Shown: positions 13,433 to 64,000 of the stretch, one piece after another
How the letters are laid out: each line of letters opens with the position of its first letter
Numbering within the stretch: the first letter of the stretch is position 1
Assembly (NCBI GenBank): GCA_034401795.1
Contig: CM067371.1
Span: forward strand, 81,920,073-81,984,072
DNA length: 64,000 bases
From: Chaetoderma sp. LZ-2023a
Taxonomy: Eukaryota > Mollusca > Caudofoveata > Chaetodermatida > Chaetodermatidae
Direction: 5' to 3'
The notes under the pieces: model-generated
What the model was told of the DNA's origin: nothing
Databases searched by the model: none
What the model saw: the letters and a program-made list of their open reading frames with translations, nothing else
Made by a program: the position numbers and the translations under genes

Positions 13433-13605
13433 AGAATTTCATAAACTTTGCACATTGCCCCTTGAGCCAAATGTTCGGCCCTGTAAACAAAGCAGATGGA
13501 TGTAGTTGTAGACCAATTAATGCCACGGACTTTTTACAAATAATAGACTAGCCAATATTTTTATGAGAAATGTCTTCCTAGCTTGTTTGCGGTTCGCTAT
13601 TCTTT

Positions 13606-13607
<2 letters not shown>

Positions 13608-13659
<52 letters not shown>
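13608..13659. repeat. (AAT)n microsatellite
   Basis: About 17 uninterrupted AAT/ATA units. Confidence 0.95.
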
Positions 13660-13829
13660 GTCTATAATATAAGGATAGACCTATAACAAATTGCAACAGA
13701 ATATTTCTTTATTTCATATTATGGATTTGAATGAGTTGGTCTGATCAACCATCTCTGACGCGTCCATTTATGGCCTACCAAATTGTTGGCATAAGTGCAC
13801 AGAATTTCGAGGTGACCAGCACCTTGTCG

Positions 13830-14961
13830 TGTAAGATGTAGTTACATCTTTAAGGGAACTACATTAATCCGTTCGTGAACGTAAAAACGAATATTAGTAA
13901 TAATGTGGTTATGTATGTTTGTGTATTTTCATGTAGCGAATACCGCTGAAATGTGTCATAATCAAGTAGGTGTATTTGGCAGTATAATAATATGAGCAAT
14001 GATAGCCTGCGTAAAATAAGCTGCAACGATGTTTACAAATCGTGAACACGAGTAGCAATGATGTAATATAGCAATGCAAATCGATAGGTCGAGCTTCGAG
14101 CAGAGTAGCGGCTATGAAGGGCGTATACAATTCGTAAACACGAGTTAGCAATTATGTAACATAGTGTTATAGATAGACAGGCCGAGCGTAGCGCAGGGTA
14201 GCAGGTATGATTAATGTTTTGGGCGTTATATATTGAGACACGATGTAGCATTAGTAGCTTATAGAGTTAGCGCAACACAAGCTATGAGTAATGTTTATAG
14301 GCATCAAATATCAAGTTCAGGATGTAGTCTTAGTAAGATTCATAATTAACGCAAGCCAGTTATCGCAGATTTAATAAATAATGCTGGACAGCTTTTAGTA
14401 AGTTTTAGAATTAACGACGTCAAACGAACACCCTCTGGAATTAATTGTGTTTTGACCTAGATGTAAATAGCGTTGATGCACTCCCCATAGTTTCCCAAGC
14501 TACAGTACGTTTGCGTAAATCGGGGACATACCTATCCAAGCCTGTACAAGGGGTGTACACTGTTAAACTACACTTGAGACAGATTTCTTTTGGCGTACTA
14601 ACGCGCATACGCAGAACGGACGTAGAACATTCTAGAATAGAAGTGAATTGACTAAAATGACAAATTGACCTATCAGGAGGCTAGGATTGGCCCAATCAGA
14701 TAGGTTTGCGTAACTAAGTAGTTTTGACTAATGAGAGCATGTCCCGCCATCGCGAGATTGCGCCAGGGAGAATGTATATAAGCAGATGCAGGAGCGATAT
14801 GATGATGATTGTACCTCCGTTCATCCATGAGTACAGGCTTGGTATCTCGTGTTGTATATTTGTTTCAACAATTTGTTCAACATTCAAGCAAATTCAATTC
14901 AAGTTTTACGTTTTATAAATCATTATAATAAATTTCTTCATGGTTTATGATATACAAACAC
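13830..14961. mobile_element. Possible solo LTR containing degenerate tandem units
   Basis: Between a TGTAAGATG-like start and an ATACAAACA-like end there is a TATA box (14775-14780, in TGTATATAAGC) followed about 150 bp later by AATAAA (14927-14932), a promoter-plus-polyadenylation layout expected of an LTR. Between 13920 and 14400 runs a set of degenerate direct repeats of roughly 80-100 bp (CGTGAACACGAGTAGCAATG and CGTAAACACGAGTTAGCAAT). No clear target duplication or internal retrotransposon genes are seen, so the call is tentative. Confidence 0.3.
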
Positions 14962-14968
14962 TGTAGTC

Positions 14969-15536
14969 CCATCACTTTCTTCTGCATGAAGGGTAAAGTC
15001 ATACTAATATTTGTATAAAACCAATGTTAATGTGATCAAATTCTACAAAATCTGCTTGAAACCTGGAACGTTGTAACAGTTGACACCCCGGCATTGACCA
15101 TAGGCCTCTGTACAATGTAAGCCATGCTTTCTGCAGCTGCATCTATCAGTTGCACAGTCTTCTCAGTACTAACATCTTTTAACTATCAGAATGCAATCAG
15201 GAGCTGGTAGACTATCCATAGTTCTGGGAACAAGTTTCCTCTGATTACACTGCCATCACTTTCTTCTGCATGAAGGGTAAAGTCATACTAATATTTGTAT
15301 AAAACCAATGTTAATGTGATCAAATTCTACAAAATCTGCTTGAAACCTGGAACGTTGTAACAGTTGACACCCCGGCATTGACCATAGGCCTCTGTACAAT
15401 GTAAGCCATGCTTTCTGCAGCTGCATCTATCAGTTGCACAGTCTTCTCAGTACTAACATCTTTTAACTATCAGAATGCAATCAGGAGCTGGTAGACTATC
15501 CATAGTTCTGGGAACAAGTTTCCTCTGATTACACTG
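14969..15536. repeat. Tandem duplication, two identical 284-bp units
   Basis: Units 14969-15252 and 15253-15536 appear identical on reading. Each begins CCATCACTTTCTTCTGCATG and ends CTCTGATTACACTG. The sequence after unit two again starts CCATC, so a 5-bp microhomology marks the junctions. The unit carries the Cys-rich C-terminal part of the neighbouring broken nuclease-like gene, so that tail is present twice. Confidence 0.9.
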
Positions 15537-16290
15537 CCATCTGAATTCTTCTGGTTTTTAATTCTCACGCTCCACCGTCCACAACTTGACCGGGTAGAAA
15601 AACATAAAACTATGATACTTGGCAGCATCAGACATTGGATGGCAAATTTGGAATTGAAACACCGTTGACGACTTTTTACGAAATTTTGGGAGTCCCAGTG
15701 TATCCAATGTACCATTCTCATTGCCTACACACAGGCACACCTGTAACTTTTCACCATCCAGCTGAATGTCCTCTTTCGTAGAAGCGTTGTAAAAGTCTTC
15801 TGAATCTTTCTTGAAGGATGCATTGGGCTGTATATTGCTAAAAGGAACACTTCCATATGGCAAATAAATCACATCCGCCTAAAGCATGAAGTATAGGTAG
15901 AGAGTGAGTAACATCATCGCCAACTTCTACTCGAAGAATACGTTGCATCTACCTGTCCTGTCTTGTTTCTTTGGATTATCTGATCTGTAGATTAGACTGT
16001 GGAGACCAGATTATACAAAGTGGCACAACAATACTAATATGCGTGGCTTCTCCAATAATGCAGGTTGTACCTGATTTGGCATACTCAACCCCTGCCAATG
16101 CTATCAGAGCAGCTGCATCATCGACAGCATTCAAAGTTCTTGGAGTTTTTCGCACAAGAGATTAATGAAGTTCTCTTTATTGGCTGAGTTGGCCAAGAAA
16201 TGATCTTTCTTCGACTTGAGTGTCATGTTCTTTGATCCCAAGTAAACTACAAAATCACTGCAATGTTCCCTGAAGCATTCCGTCACGTAA
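14969..16290 (-). pseudogene. Broken copy of an XPG/FEN1-like nuclease repeat gene with Cys-rich tail
   Basis: Minus-strand fragments occur in the order expected for a multicopy invertebrate protein family. Near 16230 reads DHFLANSANKENFINLL. At about 16010-16130 reads VDDAAALIALAGVEYAKSGT followed by TCIIGEATH, a worn version of the acidic core. At 15580-15872 an open stretch gives IQLDGEKLQVCLCVGNENG and PMSDAAKYHSFMFFYPVKLW. At 15350-15530 lies the tail SLPAPDCILIV and then DRCSCRKHGLHCT, QCRGVNCYNV, interrupted by two stops. Frame changes and stops make it non-functional. The second 284-bp unit repeats the tail. It resembles the plus-strand copy at 27870-30468 in layout. Domain assignment is from motif recognition only. 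Confidence 0.6.
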
Positions 16291-17349
16291 ACCTAGCATT
16301 ATGTTCACCCATTTGTATATGACATTCTAAACTAAAATAAATATGATAAATGGATAAGAGGCATATGTCATGCTTCTAATAACTTGCCATATTATATACG
16401 GAGTCAAGACTCCCTAGATGTTCTGCATTACATCTACATCTTTCTACTAGTAAATATCAACCACTTAGCATCACATTCTATCTTTTTGTAATACATTGCA
16501 TGTGTCTAAAATTAATAAGAAATGTGATATTTAGTTTGAAACTAAAATATGTCAGCCATTTTTAATTATGTAAATCAGGTACTTTCCCGGGGTGGAATTT
16601 TGAGAAATGTTTGATATTATTGTACCTGAGGACCAGTAGCATCATATAAAAGCAAAAAAGCCTCTGTTGCAATTTGTTCTAGGTTATGCTTATTTGAGTG
16701 TGGATTGGCTGGACGATAAATAGATATAATCACAATGATAGCGTTGACAATTTATTCAGTTTCTAGAGATTATTTCACTGTGTCTATATCGGTTGATGAG
16801 ATCATACATAGCTGCTCTGAGATGTTAGTCAATTCTACCTTCCCATTCCTATAAACATGAATGACATATGAAGCTAGTAGGCTTTACCAGCATGCTAACT
16901 TTCTCCTAATTATCATTCTCACAAGTAATTAATTCGCTTGCAAATGTAGATTATTGTTTTAACCATTTCCTTAACTATCGCATATTTTGAAAAACAATTT
17001 GACTGACTGTTGTTGTTGGCTTTAAGTCAAATTGCTTTCAAGACTTCCTGCTCATATAAATTATTGTCTGGCGGTTTGTAGCAGCGAGACAGTTAAATAG
17101 ACATTCACTGCTAGATATAAATACATTTTCGAAAATTCTATTTTATTTAGGATTGTAATGGTCTCGATGTATTCTTGCTGTAGATATAGCGTTTTCTATG
17201 CTCAAATATGCCGGTCCAGTCACCTATATTTGTCATTATTTGCTATTTTCATGTACACATGCATGTGTGCATGCGTACTGAGTGTCCGTATTTATAGCAA
17301 TCGACGATCAAATGCTAGTACCAGACCACTAGAAGCAGTTTGTACACGT
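16291..17349. other. Non-coding stretch with a MITE hairpin fragment
   Basis: No gene recognised. Around 16978-17045 a short family-1 MITE hairpin relic is visible (CATATTTTGAAAAACAATTTG and AAGTCAAATTGCTTTCAAG). The rest is AT-rich unique sequence. Confidence 0.45.
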
Positions 17350-17748
17350 AATGGACCGTTCCATTTTTAGCCATGCCCCGCCCATCACTAGCTAAGCTCC
17401 ACCCACACCTCGCCGTGTTTGGATTGATCGATCCCCGAATGCCCTAGCTATCAATTTCCTGAAAACTATACAGGGAAGCTGTTGAATATTTTGTAGCTAA
17501 TTAGACTGGGTGCTGTTGCTGCCATAGGCAGCAACAGCGCCCAGTCAAATTAGTTTCAAAATATTCAACAGAATATGTATTAAATAGTAAAAGCAAACAA
17601 TTTGTACAACAGCCCATAGACCGTCATCAAATATGCGTTCGTGACGTACTTATCGACGTCATTCATGACGTCATTCATTATGATGTTAGCGTACACATCA
17701 CGCAGTTCATTATGACGTCATATGATGGGTGGGTACACTGGAAAGTAT
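17350..17748. mobile_element. MITE family 1, nearly full copy
   Basis: Starts TAATGGACCGTTCCATTTTT with a TAGCCATGCCCCGCCCATC block. The central near-perfect palindrome of 91 bp (17480-17570) has arms TGTTGAATATTTTG and CAAAATATTCAACA and loop ATAGG. Next come TTATTAAATAGTAAA and a cluster of TGACGTCA boxes (CATGACGTCATTCATTATG, TATGACGTCATATGATG), ending ACACTGGAAAGTATGTT. One of the best copies for defining the family. Confidence 0.8.
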
Positions 17749-17894
17749 GTTTAATCCTTTAACACGTATAATACAGAAAAGGCTAAATGGCCATCATCGC
17801 ACTGATCCGGGTTGCTTGAATTTTCCCCGCTAGGCTTGTTCTACAAGACGTGGGCAACCGTAGTTTTATTAATGTTACTAGGTGGAGTGGATGG

Positions 17895-18235
17895 ATCCAC
17901 TTATAACTATGATCTCTAGCTAAGCTCCACCTACTCTTTGCCCGTGATTGGGATCTAACGAACCCTGAAATAAACTATGCAGGTAAACTGTTGAATATTT
18001 TGAAATTTAACTGGTTGTTGTTTCTGCCTATGGTCAGTCAAGTTAGTTTCAAAATATTCAACAGAGTGGTTATTAAGCAGTGAACATATACAATTCGTAC
18101 AAATGACGGACTAAATTAACAGTTCCTGATGGACTTAGATACTATATCATTCATGACGTATAGTAATTGTGATGGCAGCCTACATGTGACAGATTTGATT
18201 ATGACGTCATATATAGGCCTACATGACTTGTGGAT
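17895..18235. mobile_element. MITE family 1 copy
   Basis: Contains TCTAGCTAAGCTCCACC, the hairpin arms CTGTTGAATATTTTGAAATT and GTTTCAAAATATTCAACAGA, and ATTATGACGTCATATATAGG near the right end. Termini are worn. Confidence 0.65.
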
Positions 18236-18839
18236 TAAATTGCTGTATTCGCGCTTGAGAGTAGGAATCATTCGTGATTAGTTGATTTCAGATATAATGC
18301 GCCACTTTTGGTCAAATCAGGGGTTAGACTCTGTCATATATAACACGGTCCTTAGCAATATCCGATCGTCCAATTTGTGTAAAGGATAACTAATATGTCC
18401 ATTGCCATAATTTCATATCCAAATTTGCTATTATAAGACAATTGCCAAGATATGTAATTTGGATGCAAATGCAACGCAGAAGCCACGCTATGGAAGGCAA
18501 TAGTAGCCATAGAACCAGCCATTTAAACTCAATTTGGTGGTGCCTTGAGACCGATATTTTGTCGCACCATTGGTTGGCTGCATTAGTTCATGTTAATACA
18601 CCAATGTGGCAACAGACACCATGCTGATCTCCACGTCCGATTCCATAACTCCTGTCCATAACAGCCCCTTTGCGCATCTTGTGCTGAATGTGGCGCGTAA
18701 TTAAACAAACAATACATGAAGATAAACGTGGTTTATTTACGCAACTGTAATGAAATAAATAAGCAAATAGAAGAACCAGTAATGCATACCCGTTTGAATA
18801 CTGTTAACTGTCTCGTCACAAATACAGGGGAAGACGATC

Positions 18840-18986
18840 TTGCAATTGTCCCTGCCTGCCTGCCTTCTTCATGCCTGCCCGCCTGCCTATCTTCCTGTCT
18901 GCTTGTCTGCCAGTCTGTGTGCATGTCCGTCCGTCCGTCTGTCTGTATGTATGTCTGTCTGTATGTCTGTCTGTATGTCTATCTAA
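18840..18986. repeat. Imperfect TGCC/TGTC simple-sequence block
   Basis: Runs of CTGCCTGCC, then CCGTCCGTCTGTCTGTATGT tetranucleotides. Open frames across it are compositional. Confidence 0.85.
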
Positions 18987-19332
18987 TAAAAACTTCAGAT
19001 CCGTTTTGACTCCAGTCTTAACACAAGAAAGCATCGTACGATAAAAGACGATTTCCAGACTTTGAAAAGGATACGGATAAAAACGCAGATATAGATCGGA
19101 TCAAATCCTGGATCTATGGATGAACACATGAAATTGGTGTGACCGCGGATTACACAGCATTGGTCATGATCCTAATGTGACAAAACCCGGAGGACGCGCA
19201 GGTTTATGCCCGCATTCTTAGCTAACAAGAAAAAACCTCTGCGTAATATTGTCCACTGGCTTAACAATACCATTCTCACATCAGCGCTTTAAGACATCCA
19301 TTTCAATTATGTCAAATTCTTTAAGACGCAGT

Positions 19333-19410
19333 GCACATAATGTTGAATATTTGAAACAAATTTGCTTGGGAGCTGTTGCAGTTGACTTAGTTTCAAAATA
19401 TTCAACAGTT
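19333..19410. mobile_element. MITE family 1 hairpin fragment
   Basis: Arms TGTTGAATATTTGAAACAAA and TTAGTTTCAAAATATTCAAC around GGAGCTGTTGCAG. Flanks of the MITE are missing. Confidence 0.6.
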
Positions 19411-19600
19411 GTCCGGCATCGTTGTCTTGAATTTGGTGTAGTCCAATTTTAGTGGTTAAATGCCTATAAGTTATACATGTCTTTGCCTCAGTCAAAATGC
19501 GCCGGTTCTCGCGTGGGGAATGTTAAGCCGGATATGTGTGTTAACGTAAAGATTATATTGAATCTAGACCACACAGATAGCGGTATTTGTTGACATGCCA

Positions 19601-61836
<42,236 letters not shown>

Positions 61837-62459
61837 ATTAATTTATATCTAAAACGAGGTACCACTAAACAAGAGAAACGTATACATATCTCTGGGAAAT
61901 AGTTTTCTGTTAGATAATATATTATTTTATTATTTTTCTTTTAAATTATACGAATCCACCGTTGGTTTAATATGATACAAATAAACAAATAATTGCATTG
62001 GTTAAAGCAAAGCAAACGTGCATTGTGAGATCTGCCGAGTGATCTGGAACGTATTAAATAAATCGCTATGTTATATATTACTCGGCCGACTTTTAAAAGC
62101 GGTGAATGTGTTGGTGTGTTAGATGGCTTTGTAGCTGGCTGGTTGGTGGTAGGTAGTAGGTTGGTGAGTGCCTGAGTGATGTGTGCGTGCGTGCGTGCGT
62201 GCGTGCGTGCTCGCATGCGTCCGTGTGTGTGTGGATGGATCGATGGGTGGGTAGGGAGGTGGTGTGTGGTGGATATTTGGTGGTATGTGGTGTGTGGATA
62301 TGTGTTGGGTGGGGTGGGGAGCGGGTTGGTGCGTTATCATAATAAGCTCCATATGGTTGCCAAATTACCTTAATTATACTGCCACTTATTTGTCCCCAAT
62401 AATATTTCAGGGTGTATAGATGGCGCACATGATGTGGGCATACATTGGCTCAATTATAA
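61837..62459. other. Upstream region of the SLC22-like gene
   Basis: Would contain the promoter or 5' leader of the minus-strand transporter. AT-rich near the ATG, then GTGC and GGTGTGG simple sequence (62185-62330). No TATA box or initiator that I would defend. Confidence 0.3.
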
Positions 62460-62782
62460 TTAACCTTTCCAGAGTGTCCATCTATAATCTGACGTCATAT
62501 GATGTCATAATCAGCTACGTTACAAATGATTCTATTAGGCCCGTCTTTAATGCTTACTAGTCCAACATGTTGTACGAATTGTATGTTTTTGCTATTTAAG
62601 AAACATGCATAGGCAGCAACAGCACCCCGTCAAATTATTTTCAAAATATTCAACAGCTTGCATAGTTTTCTGGAAACTGATAGTCAGAGAGTTTCGAGAT
62701 CGATCGATCCCAACACGAGCGATGTGTGGGTGGATCTTAGTTAGAGATGGGCGGGGTATAGCTAAAAATGGAATGGTCCATT
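62460..62782. mobile_element. MITE family 1 copy
   Basis: TAACCTTTCCAGAGTGTCCA, ATCTGACGTCATATGATG, a lost hairpin arm (only AGGCAGCAACAGCACCCCG and TTCAAAATATTCAACAGC remain), GATCGATCGATCCC, end AAATGGAATGGTCCATTG. Confidence 0.7.
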
Positions 62783-63245
62783 GAGTCGAATTTAGTATCT
62801 TGTTCCGATTTTCGGGACATTTATATGCTAGTTTTGTTTAAATCAACTATTATGTGTTCGTGTTCCTTTAGGTTATTAAAATTCATTATGGACGGACACA
62901 GTTAGGGTCATACGATTTATACACGTTTTAGTTAGTTGACGTCAACGTGGTCAACGATCATGTATCATACATTTTGGCAAAATTATTGGAAACTATGACA
63001 GAGATGAGTCAAGATCATGATCTCGACGACCCATATATCAATTATGGGAATGTGTAACGCCGTATGTCAATATATAGTCAATACCAACCGCTTGAACTAA
63101 CTTCCTATTTGTTAAATTCGCATCTATAAGTGCTAAATGCAAAGAGCCTAACATGTACAAGCATAGTGAAAACAGCATTAAGAGCTCCGCAACACCTTAC
63201 CTTTCTCACGCTTGTCAGATTCTTAGTGTATACCCTGTTTCTCAT
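62783..63245. other. Non-coding stretch, no feature recognised
   Basis: No gene or named repeat recognised. Confidence 0.4.
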
Positions 63246-63254
63246 ATCCCCCCC

Positions 63255-63339
<85 letters not shown>
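63246..63339. repeat. (CT)n microsatellite
   Basis: CCCCCTCTCTCTCTCCCTC followed by pure CT repeat, then a short ACGCACGC tract to about 63385. Ser-Leu open frames across it are artefacts. Confidence 0.95.
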
Positions 63340-63342
<3 letters not shown>

Positions 63343-63385
63343 CATGTACACACGCACGCCAATACGTACGCACGCACGCACATAT

Positions 63386-64000
63386 TCACGTACACATACG
63401 CAAGCGTGCGAACTACCTAGAAAAATTGTAATCCGTGGTTGATATAAATTATCAATTAACTAGTTATACATACATTATAATTGTGTTTTATTATATCCCA
63501 TCTCGATGTATTTATTATTGTATTGCATTTGTATATATGGGAGACACGTGCATAAGACTTTTGTCTTACTGTGCTCCCATTGCACAAACATGAATTCTGT
63601 TTAAAACAATAATGGGAATTTGGAATTCCATGTAGAATGTTGTGGTAGGTAGATGTCTCGTACTGCATACAAATTGAATCAATCCCGTTATGTGTTCAAC
63701 CTTTGTTCACCGTAATGCCGAGATATATAATAGGTAATTCAACATATCATTGGTTATGTCACAGATCCTAACATGACCAAGCAGATAAAAATATTAAGTA
63801 TATGCCAGCGCTGGGAAAGGATTGTTATAGACTAGCGATAACTATAGCGAACGGCCATAGACGCACACCTATTAGCATAGGAACCACCCTGCTGTGATGA
63901 TGCGGAGATGAAATATCATATGCTGATATCTGCCATTTGAAAAACGCATGGTTGGAGTATGCGTTCTTCCATGTAACACGAATCGGGGAATACACCACTC
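63386..64000. other. Terminal non-coding stretch
   Basis: AT-rich sequence to the window edge. No coding, RNA or repeat feature recognised. Confidence 0.4.

Noticed and set aside
15971-16165. Plus-strand open frame of 64 codons
   Set aside because: The minus strand reads as worn nuclease-family codons there, so the plus frame is a shadow.
18716-19034. Cys-rich small secreted protein in the TGCC/TGTC region
   Set aside because: Cys and Ser runs come from the CTGC/CTGT tetranucleotide repeat.

Overview
The window is AT-rich, intron-rich, repeat-laden animal DNA. The two class A GPCRs, the nine-exon SLC22-type transporter with GT-AG introns, the hairpin MITEs, the many microsatellites and the decayed DNA transposons all point to an invertebrate metazoan, probably marine. 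I cannot name the species from the sequence. There is no prokaryotic organisation, no operon, and no rRNA or convincing tRNA gene.

Layout. Positions 1-476 (minus) hold the N-terminal part of a class A GPCR that runs off the window edge. Positions 9239-10495 (plus) hold a complete single-exon aminergic-type GPCR of 418 aa. From 19601 to 61836 (minus) lies one long gene that I rebuilt exon by exon. It is an SLC22-family (organic cation/anion/carnitine transporter-like) protein of about 551 aa in nine coding exons spread over 42 kb. Splice sites and codon phases fit at every junction, but exon 2 carries one extra base that breaks the frame.

The rest is mostly mobile DNA, much of it in the transporter introns. 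(i) MITE family 1 is about 280-400 bp, with TA-flanked termini reading ATGGACCTTTCCAG, a central hairpin of about 91 bp and several TGACGTCA-like boxes; more than 20 whole or partial copies are visible. (ii) MITE family 2 is about 400 bp, with termini like TTAACCCCTCTTGTGTCAA and a central hairpin around ACTGGAATGACTGGCTC. (iii) Two copies of a 3.0-kb DNA transposon lie in opposite orientations (32209-39056 minus, 58524-61556 plus), with matching termini and 4-bp target duplications; the first is interrupted by a 3.4-kb nested insertion and by a family-2 MITE. (iv) Two broken copies of a multicopy family combining an XPG/FEN1-like nuclease core with a Cys-rich tail lie at 14969-16290 (minus) and 27870-30468 (plus). 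(v) A hAT dimerisation-domain remnant and a tRNA-derived SINE are also present.

Assembly. Two 500-N gaps occur (7752-8251, 48501-49000). The second separates two nearly identical 3.35-kb blocks (45133-48483 and 49001-52352). Their geometry suggests unmerged overlapping contig ends or haplotypes rather than a real tandem duplication. A second, identical 284-bp tandem duplication lies at 14969-15536.

The receptors and the transporter show no obvious functional linkage beyond proximity. Regulation cannot be read directly, apart from the repeat-borne TGACGTCA boxes and repeats touching the transporter splice sites.
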